Source: Pseudomonadota bacterium | GTDB taxonomy: Bacteria > Pseudomonadota > Gammaproteobacteria > Burkholderiales > Rhodocyclaceae | DNA length: 64,000 nucleotides | Direction of reading: 5' to 3' | Assembly: GCA_018241685.1 (NCBI GenBank) | Contig: JAFEDJ010000030.1 | Span: 1-64,000 of the forward strand | Shown here: positions 42,480 to 51,368 of the stretch, piece after piece | How the letters are laid out: every line of letters starts with the position of its first letter | Position numbering within the stretch: the stretch's first letter is position 1 | The notes under the pieces: generated by a model | What the model was told of the DNA's origin: nothing | Databases searched by the model: none | The model's input: only the letters and a program-made list of their open reading frames with translations | Translations under genes and position numbers: made by a program

Positions 42480-43061
42480 TCAGCGTGAGCCCGGATTCAG
42501 GAAGCCACGCATCGCCCTGGTCAGCCGCGGCATCACCACCCAGGTCATCGTCACGACGATGAGCCCGGTGAGCAAGGCGACCTTGGGCAGGAAAGGTAGA
42601 TAGGGTCGCAGCAGCGGTTCGATCAGCCACAGGACCAGCGACACTGTGGGGAAGATGCCCATCCACGTCACCAGCGCCATGCGCGCCCGTGGCGGATGCA
42701 TCGTGGCGGGCACGACGGCCGGCGTGAACCAGGCCTCAAGCCCCGAGAGGCGCCGATACTCCGGGTCGGTGTCGGCCAGCTTGCGCATCCGCGCCAGCAG
42801 ATCGGAGCGTGCCGCGCTGGCATCCCAACTGGCGAGCGCTTCTTCCGATGCAAAGCGGATGATGACCTGGTGCTCACCGTCCGGCTCGGCGGCCGGGATC
42901 AATTCCGCACCAAGGAAGCCCTGGCAGGCCTGCATCTGCTGGAACATCTCACCGACGAGGGCTTCATACGCGGCCTCATTTCCCGCGCGGATGTGGCGGC
43001 GGGCGACGCGGATAACGGGGTTCGCGGTACCTGGCGGGGTTTTGATGGCGCTGTTTTCCAT
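42480..43061 (-). CDS. ABM-domain protein with two membrane helices
   Basis: 193 residues from the ATG at 43061 (AGGAAG upstream). N-terminal antibiotic-biosynthesis-monooxygenase-type domain at ~15-105 (PVIRVARRHIRAGNEAAYEA, GFLGAELIPAAEPDGEHQVI) and a C-terminal membrane part with two helices at ~130-180 (MALVTWMGIFPTVSLVLWLI, VALLTGLIVVTMTWVVMP). This fusion is a known but uncharacterised architecture. Divergent from the LysR gene at 43179. Confidence 0.8.
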   Translation of the reverse strand: MENSAIKTPPGTANPVIRVARRHIRAGNEAAYEALVGEMFQQMQACQGFLGAELIPAAEPDGEHQVIIRFASEEALASWDASAARSDLLARMRKLADTDPEYRRLSGLEAWFTPAVVPATMHPPRARMALVTWMGIFPTVSLVLWLIEPLLRPYLPFLPKVALLTGLIVVTMTWVVMPRLTRAMRGFLNPGSR

Positions 43062-43178
43062 GATCTTCCTCACAATGTTTGATGGCTTTGCGCTGCTTGA
43101 TTGGAGTATGGCGATCATCGATATATAGTTAAAATCGATTGTTGATATTCGACCAATCCAGTAAACGGATACCCCATC

Positions 43179-44120
43179 GTGGATCTACGCCAGATCGACC
43201 TGAACCTACTCGTTTCCCTCGATGCACTTCTGGCCGAATGCAACGTAACCCGCGCCGCGCGGCGCCTGCATATCAGCCAGCCGGCGCTGTCAGCCCAACT
43301 GGCCCGCCTGCGCCATATCTTCGACGACCCGCTTTTGCTGCCTGCCGAGGCCGGCCGCGGCATGACGCCGACTGCCCGCGCCCTGGCACTGGGGCCAGTC
43401 CTGCATTCCGTGCTGAAGGATCTGGAAGCGGTCGTGCAGTACCGGCCGAGCTTCGACCCGCTCACGGACGAACGCACCTTCCAGATCGCCGCCAACGATA
43501 CCGCGATGGTCGTGCTGGGGTTGCCGCTGATCGAGAAGCTCGCGTCCTGCGCCGGGCCCGGCGTGCGTGTTGCATTCCGAAATCCGGACGCCGGCCTGAT
43601 CGCGGCGCAGATGGAAGGCGGGGAGGTTGACCTGCTCATCGCGTCCGAGCGGCTCTTGCCCGTATCGATGAAGGTCAGGCCGCTGCTTCACGGCTCCTTC
43701 GTGATGGCCCAGCGCAAGGGCCATCCGCGCGGCACGGCGCCTCTCGACATGGACGCTTACTGTGCTTTGCAACACGTACTGGTGACGGAGTTCGGCGGGC
43801 ACTTCAGCGGCTACATCGACGAGACACTGGCCGAAAGCGGACGCCACCGCCGAGTGGTGGTGTCCGTCGAGAAATTCATGCTGGTGCCGGAGATCCTGCG
43901 CAACTCGGATTACGTGTGCACACTGCCATCGATGCTGAGGAGCCGCTTCGCCAGCGTGCTCGACATGTTCGACCTTCCCTTCGACGACCGGGGCTTCGGC
44001 CTTCGATTGGCCTGGCACCCGCGCAATCACGCCGACCCTGCGGTGAGTTGGTTGCGCGACACTCTCGTCGGGCTGCTGGACAGCAGCGCCGCTCCAGAGC
44101 CGGACGTCACAGAGGAATAA
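43179..44120 (+). CDS. LysR-family regulator (NodD/NahR-like subgroup)
   Basis: 313 residues. The start MDLRQIDLNLLVSLDALLAE and ARRLHISQPALSAQLARLRH resemble the NodD/NahR subgroup, followed by DPLLLPAEAGRGMTPTARAL. The effector domain includes FQIAANDTAMVVLGLPLIEK. Divergent from the ABM-domain gene, the probable target. Confidence 0.9.
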   Translation: MDLRQIDLNLLVSLDALLAECNVTRAARRLHISQPALSAQLARLRHIFDDPLLLPAEAGRGMTPTARALALGPVLHSVLKDLEAVVQYRPSFDPLTDERTFQIAANDTAMVVLGLPLIEKLASCAGPGVRVAFRNPDAGLIAAQMEGGEVDLLIASERLLPVSMKVRPLLHGSFVMAQRKGHPRGTAPLDMDAYCALQHVLVTEFGGHFSGYIDETLAESGRHRRVVVSVEKFMLVPEILRNSDYVCTLPSMLRSRFASVLDMFDLPFDDRGFGLRLAWHPRNHADPAVSWLRDTLVGLLDSSAAPEPDVTEE

Positions 44121-44132
44121 AAGCGGCCTGTG

Positions 44133-45044
44133 CTATCCCGCGTGTTCGCTCCGCCATGCAGCCAGCGCCTCAACGCCCTGCTCCAGGGTCGAGAAACAGC
44201 GGATTCCAGCAGAAGGCGTAAAACGCAGGACACCGCTGCCACCCACCCACAGCTCCACGTCGGTGGGGAGCGCGCGGCGCAATTGCTCAAGTATCTTCGG
44301 GAGTTGCCGCGACGGAAATGCGACGGAGAACGAAAGCGCCACGATATCCGCGCGATGGGCTGTTGCCGCCCGACTGATTTCCAGCAGCGGCATTTGCGTG
44401 CCGAGAGGAATGCACTCCGCGCCTTCCAGCGCCAGCAAGGCTTCGACCATCAACAGGCCGAGCATGTGTTGCTCATCCGGTACGCTGGTCAGCAGCACGC
44501 GCGGTGACCCGCTGCCTTGCGGCAGCGTGGCAATGGCCTGACGCAACACCCGCTTGGTCAGCTCGGTAAACAGGTGTTCTTCAAACACCTCAAGGCGCCC
44601 GTCCTCCCAGGCATCGCCAACCTGCTGTGTCAGCGGTGCGACGATGTCCTGAACAAAATGCTGCAAGCCCTGACGGGCCAGCGCCTGCTGGAGAGCGTGC
44701 ACGAAGCCGTTCGCATCGTGCTGCCTGAGCAAGTCGAGCAATTCGGTGTATCCGGAATTGTCCACTTCATTCCCCGCCTCAGGAGCAAGCCGCCCACGAC
44801 GCGGCGCCAGCAGGCTCAGCGCCTCAACCGGTGTGGCAATCAGCTTTCCAGGCCTATACCCCTGATCCATCAGGCGTTTTATAACGCGCAAGCGCTCTAC
44901 TTGCGCGACCGGGTAAACGCGCTCGCCGTGAGCATCCCGCTCTGGCACTGGGAAACCATAACGTCGCTCCCACATGCGAAGGACATCTTTGGAGAGCCCG
45001 GTGTCGCGTTCGACAGCCGCAATGGTGAAGCCCAGGGTATTCAT
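44133..45044 (-). CDS. LitR/CarH-like MerR regulator with B12-binding domain
   Basis: 303 residues from the ATG at 45044. MerR helix-turn-helix at ~5-70 (FTIAAVERDTGLSKDVLRMW), a helical bundle at ~95-175 and a cobalamin-binding domain at ~180-295. Photoreceptor residues match CarH: Trp146 nine residues before Glu156-His157, and the axial-His motif ExHxxG at 191-196 (EQHMLG). In light such proteins release DNA when adenosylcobalamin is photolysed. Divergent from a six-gene operon with palindromes in the gap, the usual LitR arrangement. Confidence 0.88.
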   Translation of the reverse strand: MNTLGFTIAAVERDTGLSKDVLRMWERRYGFPVPERDAHGERVYPVAQVERLRVIKRLMDQGYRPGKLIATPVEALSLLAPRRGRLAPEAGNEVDNSGYTELLDLLRQHDANGFVHALQQALARQGLQHFVQDIVAPLTQQVGDAWEDGRLEVFEEHLFTELTKRVLRQAIATLPQGSGSPRVLLTSVPDEQHMLGLLMVEALLALEGAECIPLGTQMPLLEISRAATAHRADIVALSFSVAFPSRQLPKILEQLRRALPTDVELWVGGSGVLRFTPSAGIRCFSTLEQGVEALAAWRSEHAG

Positions 45045-45046
45045 AA

Positions 45047-45137
45047 TTTGTCCTGAACAAATATTAGACAAACCGTTGACATAAGGTCGTTGGGTCACTA
45101 CCTTACGAACAAAACGCATTTTTGTCTAGGACAAAAA
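45047..45137. promoter_or_regulatory. Control region with TTTGTC/GACAAA palindromes
   Basis: Perfect palindrome TTTTTGTC-TAG-GACAAAAA at 45119-45137. A second pair, TTTGTC at 45047-45052 and GACAAA at 45067-45072, repeats the same half sites with wider spacing, and a TTTGT-N5-ACAAA lies at 45047-45061. A -35-like TTGACA (45076-45081) faces the operon, with a poor -10. These are the likely operators of the divergent MerR protein. Confidence 0.65.
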
Positions 45138-45233
45138 ATCCAGATGCTGCCCCCGTGAGAAACCGCTCTGCTGTCTTCCTTTGGGGAAGACACAGTCCAG
45201 ACAACGACCAGCGCGGATCATCAGGAGAAAAGG

Positions 45234-46562
45234 ATGAATGCCAGAATCAACCCGCGGCAGCGTATAGCGGTGGTCGGTGCCGGAGTTTCCGGTCTGGCTG
45301 CAGCCTGGTTGCTGTCCCGCAAATATGATGTGACCGTGTTCGAGGCCGGCGCCTATCTCGGCGGCCACACCAATACGGTCGATGTGACACTCGAGGGCAA
45401 GACCTATCCGGTCGACACGGGCTTTCTGGTCTTCAACGAAAAGACCTACCCCAACCTCATCGCACTGTTCGAGTTACTTGGCGTCGATAGCGTCGAGACC
45501 GAGATGTCCTTCTCGGTCAGCCTGGAGACACCCGATCTGGAATGGGCGGGCAGCAGCCTGGCGACCCTTTTCGCGCAGAAACGGAACCTGGTGCGGCGCC
45601 GGTTCTGGTCGATGCTTTACGACATACTCCGGTTCAACCACGAGAGCAGAGCCTGGCTGGCGAACCATCCGGACACCACGCAAAGCCTGCGCGGCTTCCT
45701 GCGCGACGGCCGGTATTCGGATGCCTTCTCCAATTGGTACCTGTTGCCCATGGCTGCGGCGATCTGGTCCTGCCCGACCGGGCAGATGCTCGACATGCCG
45801 CTCGCCACCTTCATCCATTTCTGCCAGAACCACGGCCTGCTGCAGATTTTCGACCGACCGCTGTGGCGCACCGTGAAGGGCGGCGGGCGCGAGTACGTCA
45901 GGAAGATCGCCACCCAGTTGCACAACGTGCGCATCGCTTGCCCCGTCCACGCCGTTACTCGCACGACAGACGGTCTGCGCGTGGTGCATGCAGGGGGCAG
46001 CGAAGGGTTCGATCAGGTGGTGCTGGCCTGCCACAGCGACCAGGCGCTTTCCATCCTCGGCATGATGGCCAGCGATGGGCAGCGTGACGTGCTGTCCGCT
46101 ATCGGCTACCAGCCGAACCGGGCAGTCCTGCACACCGACCCAGCCATGCTGCCCCGCGACCATAGGCTGTGGTCGGCATGGAACTACTTCGGCGGCAAGA
46201 CGGCGCCGGGCGCAGGCGCGCAGCCGGTAGGCGTGTCCTACTTGATCAACAAGCTGCAGCCACTCCCTTTCTCGACGCCGGTGGTGGTGACACTGAACCC
46301 GGCACGCGAGCCTGACCCGACCAAGGTGATCGCCGAATTCGACTATGCCCACCCGATCTTCGATGGGCCTGCCATTGCAGCCCAGCACCGGCTGAGCAGG
46401 ATTCAGGGCGAAGGCGGCATCTGGCTGGCCGGCGCCTGGGGCGGTTACGGCTTCCACGAAGACGGCCTGAGATCCGCACTGCGGGTCGCCAATGGCCTGG
46501 GCGTCAGGGCTCCCTGGCAGGACGCTTCGATATGCCCGCCGCGCGAGGCGGAAACCGCCTAG
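45234..46562 (+). CDS. FAD-dependent amine-oxidase-type oxidoreductase
   Basis: 442 residues. N-terminal FAD motif VVGAGVSGLAAAWLLSRKYD and EAGAYLGGHTNTVDV, with FAD-contacting C-terminus (IWLAGAWGGYGFHEDGLRSA). Homologues lie with DUF1365 and a Cfa-type methyltransferase in light- or singlet-oxygen-induced operons and are thought to act on membrane fatty-acyl chains. First gene of the operon; GGAGAA precedes the ATG. Confidence 0.88.
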   Translation: MNARINPRQRIAVVGAGVSGLAAAWLLSRKYDVTVFEAGAYLGGHTNTVDVTLEGKTYPVDTGFLVFNEKTYPNLIALFELLGVDSVETEMSFSVSLETPDLEWAGSSLATLFAQKRNLVRRRFWSMLYDILRFNHESRAWLANHPDTTQSLRGFLRDGRYSDAFSNWYLLPMAAAIWSCPTGQMLDMPLATFIHFCQNHGLLQIFDRPLWRTVKGGGREYVRKIATQLHNVRIACPVHAVTRTTDGLRVVHAGGSEGFDQVVLACHSDQALSILGMMASDGQRDVLSAIGYQPNRAVLHTDPAMLPRDHRLWSAWNYFGGKTAPGAGAQPVGVSYLINKLQPLPFSTPVVVTLNPAREPDPTKVIAEFDYAHPIFDGPAIAAQHRLSRIQGEGGIWLAGAWGGYGFHEDGLRSALRVANGLGVRAPWQDASICPPREAETA

Positions 46563-46585
46563 CAGAAGCCGTCGGAATCAATTCT

Positions 46586-47341
46586 ATGAACGCACGCCCG
46601 CACATCTGTCTCGGTCACGTGATGCATCGCCGCCTGCGACCGGCGCGCAATGCCTTCGTATATCCGGTGTTCTACGTACAGTTGCCGGTACGTGACCTGG
46701 CTGCGGCAAAGTGCGGCATCTTCTCTGTGGACAGGCCCAACCTGCTGAGCTTCCGCAGCAAGGACCACGGGCCCCGCGACGGCAGCCCCCTGCTGCCATG
46801 GATCGAAGGCGTGCTGGCTGAACATGGATTGCCTAGCGATGGCGAGATCACGCTGCAGACCTTCCCACGGGTGCTGGGCTATGTGTTCAACCCGGTCAGC
46901 TTCTGGTTTTGCCACGATCGCGGCGGCCTGCTGATCGCCGTCCTGGCCGAGGTCAATAACACCTTCGGCGGCACGCACAGCTATCTGCTGCATCGCGACG
47001 GCGCAGCGCTGCGCGACGGCGAAGAATTGCACACAATCAAGAGCTTCCATGTGTCGCCCTTCAATGGGATCGAGGGTAGCTATCGCTTCCGCTTCCTGCG
47101 ACAGCCCGCGGTTCAAGTGGCGCGCATCGACTACGACGACACGGAGGGCGAACTGCTGCTCACCGCCCTTTCCGGCAAACCCGCCCCCTGGTCGGCCTGC
47201 GCACTCCTCAAGACCCTGCTGCGCATGCCTTTCCTGACCCTCGGCGTCATCGCGCGCATCCATTGGCAGGCGCTCAGGCTGTGGCTCAAGGGGGTGCCAT
47301 TCCGCGGTGCGAATCCCGCTCCCCGATCCGTACAGGAATAA
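46586..47341 (+). CDS. DUF1365 family protein
   Basis: 251 residues from the ATG at 46586. Typical DUF1365 blocks: HVMHRRLRPARNAFVYPVFY, LQTFPRVLGYVFNPVSFWFC, VLAEVNNTFGGTHSYLL and SFHVSPFNGIEGSYRFRF. Function unknown; almost always between an amine-oxidase-like gene and a Cfa-like gene, as here. Confidence 0.93.
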   Translation: MNARPHICLGHVMHRRLRPARNAFVYPVFYVQLPVRDLAAAKCGIFSVDRPNLLSFRSKDHGPRDGSPLLPWIEGVLAEHGLPSDGEITLQTFPRVLGYVFNPVSFWFCHDRGGLLIAVLAEVNNTFGGTHSYLLHRDGAALRDGEELHTIKSFHVSPFNGIEGSYRFRFLRQPAVQVARIDYDDTEGELLLTALSGKPAPWSACALLKTLLRMPFLTLGVIARIHWQALRLWLKGVPFRGANPAPRSVQE

Positions 47342-47346
47342 TCCAA

Positions 47347-48543
47347 ATGACCCAGACCCTCGACTACGCCCTCCCGCTGCGCGGCACCCGCCCCCTGGCC
47401 CGCGATACCCGCACTGTCTTCAAGCTGCTGGAAAAGCTGGCAGGCGGCTTGCTCGAAGTCCGCCTGCCGGACGGCTCCAGGGCCCTGTTCGGCGAGGGTG
47501 ACAGCAGCCTGAGCCTGCAGGTGCACGACGAAGCGATGTTCGGGCGGGTTATCGCCCGTGGTGACATCGGGCTCGCGGAAGCCTACCTGGACGGACAGTG
47601 GGACTCGCCGGACGTCACTGCTCTGCTCACGCTGCTGGCGCGCAACCGGGGGGCACTCGCCAAGGCCATCTACGGATCCTGGCGGCAACTCCTGGCCGCG
47701 CGCATGCGCCACTGGTTCAACCGCAACAGCCGCACCGGCAGCAAGCGCAACATCATGGCCCACTACGACCTGGGCAACGACTTCTACCGCCTGTGGCTCG
47801 ATCCGAGCATGAGCTACTCCTCCGCCCTCTACCGGCCGGAAGACGATGGCTCCCTGCTGGCCGCCCAGCAGGCCAAGTACCGCCGCATTCTCGACCGCCT
47901 GCGGGCCAGGCCGGACGACAGCGTGCTGGAAATCGGCTGCGGCTGGGGTGGCTTCGCGGAGATGGCCATGGGTGGCGGTCTGCACGTCACCGGCCTGACC
48001 CTATCGCCGGCCCAGCTCGACTGGGCAAAAAAGCGCGTTCCCCGCGCCGATCTGCGTCTGCAGGACTATCGCGACACCCGGGAGCGTTTCGATCACATCG
48101 TCTCCATCGAGATGTTCGAAGCCGTCGGCGAACAATGGTGGCCGAGCTACTTCGCCACGGTCGCCCGCGCGCTCAAACCGGGTGGCCGCGCCATGATCCA
48201 GAGCATCACGATTCGCGACGACCTGTTCGCCACCTACAGGCGCGGCACCGACTTCATCCAGCAATACATATTTCCCGGCGGCATGCTGCCCTCGCGCAGC
48301 GTCTTCCGGAAGACCGCCGAAAGGCAGGGACTGCAGGTCGCCGACGAATTCGCCTTCGGCCTCGATTACGCCCGTACGCTGGCCGCCTGGCGTGCTGCCT
48401 TCGAAACAAACTGGACGCAGATCGCCACCCTCGGTTTCGACGAGGACTTCCGCCGGCTGTGGCGCTTCTACCTTCACTACTGCGAGGCCGGCTTCCTGGC
48501 GGGAAACATCGATGTCGTCCAGTTTGAACTCGCCCACCGTTGA
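47347..48543 (+). CDS. Cyclopropane-fatty-acyl-phospholipid synthase-type methyltransferase
   Basis: 398 residues from the ATG at 47347. SAM site SVLEIGCGWGGFAEMAM. Cfa-type substrate-binding blocks: NIMAHYDLGNDFYRLWLDPS, MSYSSALYR, SIEMFEAVGEQWWPSYF and QQYIFPGGMLPS. It transfers a methyl or methylene group to unsaturated phospholipid acyl chains. In operons of this type, related methyltransferases act in protective lipid modification such as furan fatty acid formation; whether this one does is unknown. Confidence 0.9.
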   Translation: MTQTLDYALPLRGTRPLARDTRTVFKLLEKLAGGLLEVRLPDGSRALFGEGDSSLSLQVHDEAMFGRVIARGDIGLAEAYLDGQWDSPDVTALLTLLARNRGALAKAIYGSWRQLLAARMRHWFNRNSRTGSKRNIMAHYDLGNDFYRLWLDPSMSYSSALYRPEDDGSLLAAQQAKYRRILDRLRARPDDSVLEIGCGWGGFAEMAMGGGLHVTGLTLSPAQLDWAKKRVPRADLRLQDYRDTRERFDHIVSIEMFEAVGEQWWPSYFATVARALKPGGRAMIQSITIRDDLFATYRRGTDFIQQYIFPGGMLPSRSVFRKTAERQGLQVADEFAFGLDYARTLAAWRAAFETNWTQIATLGFDEDFRRLWRFYLHYCEAGFLAGNIDVVQFELAHR

Positions 48544-48601
48544 TCGCGACACGCAACGCCATCGGCTGCAGCTCACGCTGGCGCGATTCACTGGAGATTC
48601 G

Positions 48602-49126
48602 ATGATGAAACTGCTGACTGGCGCCCTGCTCTCCGTCGGCCTGACCGCGTGCGCATCAAACGGTGTCGAGCAATATAAGGCAGAACAACCGGCGCTCGAT
48701 TTGCAGCACTACCTGAACGGCACGCTGGACGCCTGGGGCATCTTCCAGGGACGCTCCGGTGAAGTGAAAAGACGCTTCCACGCCGTCATCGAAGCCAGCT
48801 GGGAAGGCGAAACCGGCATTCTGGACGAACATTTCCAATGGTCCGACGGCACCACATCACGGCGGGTGTGGACGCTCAAGCGCCAGCCCGATGGCAGCTA
48901 TCGCGGCACCGCCGACGACGTGATCGGCGAGGCGGTCGGCGAAGTGGCCGGCAACGCACTGCGCTGGCGCTACGTGCTGGCGCTGCCAGTAGACGGCAGG
49001 ACCTACCACGTCGATTTCGACGACTGGATGTTCCTGATGGACGACAAGGTGATGCTCAACCGCTCCTACATGTCGAAGTGGGGCTTCAGGCTCGGCGAGG
49101 TGACGTTGAGCTTTGCCAAACGCTAA
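48602..49126 (+). CDS. DUF3833 lipoprotein
   Basis: 174 residues from the ATG at 48602. Lipoprotein signal with lipobox LTAC (Cys17). The mature part shows DUF3833 blocks (LDLQHYLNGTLDAWGIFQGR, VDFDDWMFLMDDKVMLNRSY, MSKWGFRLGEVTLSF). A lipocalin-like beta fold is likely. Function unknown; it travels with DUF1365 and Cfa genes. Confidence 0.9.
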   Translation: MMKLLTGALLSVGLTACASNGVEQYKAEQPALDLQHYLNGTLDAWGIFQGRSGEVKRRFHAVIEASWEGETGILDEHFQWSDGTTSRRVWTLKRQPDGSYRGTADDVIGEAVGEVAGNALRWRYVLALPVDGRTYHVDFDDWMFLMDDKVMLNRSYMSKWGFRLGEVTLSFAKR

Positions 49127-49148
49127 AGCCGAAGGAACGAGGATCACG

Positions 49149-49904
49149 ATGAACCCGGCAATCTCGGACTGGCGGGGTCGGTGCGTGTGGCTGGTCGGAG
49201 CCTCGAGCGGCATCGGCGCTGCGATGGCCAGGGAACTCGCCCGACGGGGCGCACGGCTGGCATTGTCGGCACGTTCGGCGGACGGACTACGGGCAGTCGG
49301 GATCGACGCGGCCCTGCTGCTGCCCTGCGACGCTACCGATACGACCAGTCTGGCCGCCACACATCGGACGCTGATGGCTGCCTGGGGAGGTATCGACCTG
49401 GTGGTCTATCTGGCTGGCGACTATGTACCGATGCGCGCAGACGATTTCGATCTGGCACGCGCCGAGCAAGTCGTCGCCGTCAATTTCAATGGGGCGATGC
49501 GCCTCGCCGCCTGCGTGCTTCCCACCCTGCAAGCCGGCCGCGGCATCGCCTTCGTGGCCAGCGTAGCGGGCTACCGCGGCCTGCCCAAGGCCTTGTGCTA
49601 CGGTCCGGGCAAAGCGGCGCTGATCCACTTTGCCGAGTGCCTGCATCTCGACCTGACGCCGCGAGGTATTGGCGTCTGGCTCATCAATCCAGGCTTCGTG
49701 CAAACCCGCCTGACTGCGCGCAACGATTTCGCCATGCCGGCGCTCCTGACGCCAGAGCAAGCAGCTACTGCGGCAGTGGATGGTTTCAGCTCCGGAAACT
49801 TCGAAGTCCATTTCCCCAAGCGCTTCACCCGCATGCTGAAGCTCCTGTCGTTGCTGCCATATCGCTGGTACTTCCCGTTGATCCGCCGTCTCACCGGGGC
49901 CTGA
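49149..49904 (+). CDS. Short-chain dehydrogenase/reductase
   Basis: 251 residues from the ATG at 49149 (CGAGGATCACG upstream). Cofactor motif GASSGIGAAMARELA, catalytic Ser in FVASVAGYRG and YxxxK in CYGPGKAALIHFAE. The C-terminus has a hydrophobic stretch (LLSLLPYRWYFPLIRRL) suggesting membrane association. Part of the LitR-type operon; acts on an unknown hydroxy/keto substrate. Confidence 0.9.
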   Translation: MNPAISDWRGRCVWLVGASSGIGAAMARELARRGARLALSARSADGLRAVGIDAALLLPCDATDTTSLAATHRTLMAAWGGIDLVVYLAGDYVPMRADDFDLARAEQVVAVNFNGAMRLAACVLPTLQAGRGIAFVASVAGYRGLPKALCYGPGKAALIHFAECLHLDLTPRGIGVWLINPGFVQTRLTARNDFAMPALLTPEQAATAAVDGFSSGNFEVHFPKRFTRMLKLLSLLPYRWYFPLIRRLTGA

Positions 49905-49905
49905 C

Positions 49906-50331
49906 ATGGATCTCGAGCGCCTTATCGCCTTCTACCACGCGCTGACACCGGACAGTGTCGAGCGCTTTCCCGAGTTCTACAGCACCGATGCCTATTTCAA
50001 GGATCCGTTCAACGAAGTGCGTGGTACCAGGGCCATCCAGCGCATATTCGCCCACATGTTCCAACAAGTGGATAAGCCACGCTTCGTCGTCACCGAACAG
50101 ATGCACGGCCCTCACGGCGCCACGCTGCTCTGGGAATTCTCCTACCGTACTCGCCTCTGGGGCCGAGGCGAAGTGCAGGTCATTCGCGGCGTGTCACATC
50201 TCAAGTTCAGCGGCGACGGCAAGATCAGCTACCACCGGGACTACTGGGATGCGGCCGAGGAGTTGTACATGAAGCTGCCGCTCATCGGCCGCTTCATGCG
50301 GTGGCTTAAAAGTGCGCTGTCGGCCGGGTGA
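49906..50331 (+). CDS. SnoaL/NTF2-like protein
   Basis: 141 residues with the nuclear-transport-factor-2-like pattern: FYSTDAYFKDPFNEVRGTRA, MFQQVDKPRFVVTEQMHG and GKISYHRDYWDAAEELY. Family members are small cone-shaped isomerases, hydratases or binding proteins. It begins one base after the SDR stop, so it is cotranslated. Last gene of the operon. Confidence 0.88.
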   Translation: MDLERLIAFYHALTPDSVERFPEFYSTDAYFKDPFNEVRGTRAIQRIFAHMFQQVDKPRFVVTEQMHGPHGATLLWEFSYRTRLWGRGEVQVIRGVSHLKFSGDGKISYHRDYWDAAEELYMKLPLIGRFMRWLKSALSAG

Positions 50332-50376
50332 GCTTGGATCGAAGACACCCCGCGCCGCCCGGCAACGCCACATGGA

Positions 50377-50949
50377 TCAACTGCTTCGTGGCAGCACCGT
50401 CAGCACCCGCACGATGAAGGCGTGGAATTCCTTCATGTAGTTGCTCAGGAACTGCTCCGTGGACGGGTCCGTCACCTGCCCGTCTTCGGTGATGAGGCCA
50501 GGCTTGAACTGGATGTAGGCTTCGACGGTATTCATCAGCGGCGCATTGCAGAAGCACAGCACGCCGCGCAGGCTCTGCTGCGCCACCGCAGTGCCGATGG
50601 CGCCGGGCGAGGTGCCAATCACTGCGGCCGGCTTATGGGCGAAGGAGTTGTTGCCCCACGGACGGCTCGCCCAGTCGATGGCGTTCTTGAGACCGCCGGG
50701 AATGGAGCGGTTGAATTCCGGCGTAACGAAGAGGATGGCGTCGGAATCAGTGATGGCCTTTTTGAAACCGCAGGCCACCGGTGGAAAATCCGCGTCGTAG
50801 TCCTGGCTGTAAAGCGGTAGGTCGCGGATCGGGATTTCGGTCAACTCCAGTTCCGGCGGAGCCAGCCGCACCAGCGCCTTGGCCAGCAATCGATTGATCG
50901 AAGTGCTCGACAGACTGCCGACGAAATAGCCGACCTTGTACGTGCTCAT
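50377..50949 (-). CDS. NADPH-dependent FMN reductase
   Basis: 190 residues, flavodoxin-like. FMN-binding GSLSSTSINRLLAKAL and TPEFNRSIPGGLKNAIDWAS are characteristic of the ChrR/azoreductase-type NADPH:FMN reductases, which reduce quinones, chromate or azo dyes. AAGGAGATCCCC precedes the ATG. It stands alone, and the sRNA candidate at 51109-51215 lies upstream on the same strand. Confidence 0.92.
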   Translation of the reverse strand: MSTYKVGYFVGSLSSTSINRLLAKALVRLAPPELELTEIPIRDLPLYSQDYDADFPPVACGFKKAITDSDAILFVTPEFNRSIPGGLKNAIDWASRPWGNNSFAHKPAAVIGTSPGAIGTAVAQQSLRGVLCFCNAPLMNTVEAYIQFKPGLITEDGQVTDPSTEQFLSNYMKEFHAFIVRVLTVLPRSS

Positions 50950-51108
50950 GGGGATCTCCTTGCAGCGTAGAACAGGTTCATGTTCTGCCTGCAGCCGATG
51001 AGGCTGGGCGCGGGCGGGAGCGTCGGCAACGATACATGCTGTCCGACAAGATCACCATAGGTGCCACAGTCCGCGTTGGCAACGCTCAGCCCGGCAGGAG
51101 AAGAGGGC

Positions 51109-51215
51109 AAAAAAAACCCAGGCTCATTGGGGCCTGGGCTTAATTCCACACCAAAGGAGGAGGGGTGGAGGAGACGGGTTCAGAATACTGCGACTACGTC
51201 GTCGGGTGTTTTGAT
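51109..51215 (-). ncRNA. Candidate C-rich trans-acting small RNA
   Basis: The minus strand has an AT-rich promoter-like stretch around 51220-51240 (TATAGA as -10). It is followed by an unpaired region holding UCUCCUCC and CCUCCUCC, complementary to Shine-Dalgarno sequences, and ends with a strong terminator: stem GCCCAGGC/GCCUGGG with an eight-base loop and eight U (51109-51139). The layout is that of an Hfq-type sRNA with anti-SD seeds. The 5' end is approximate and no good -35 was found. Alternatively it is an attenuator in a long leader of the FMN reductase gene. Confidence 0.5.
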
Positions 51216-51343
51216 TGTTCTTATGTATCTATAAAATTTTATTCTTGCATGATGTTTTCATGCGACAAAACCCGCACTGGAAAATGGGGCGCCCCTGAGG
51301 TGGGCCGTCTTCCACTTATTTAAAAGCAGGGATTGATTTTTTT

Positions 51344-51358
51344 GAGACGATCGGTCTA
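51344..51358. promoter_or_regulatory. AcuR operator 1
   Basis: GAGAC-GATCG-GTCTA, an almost perfect palindrome directly before the tetR-type gene. The same arrangement recurs before acuI (52034-52048), so it is the probable binding site of the encoded repressor. Confidence 0.75.
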
Positions 51359-51368
51359 ATTTATCTCC

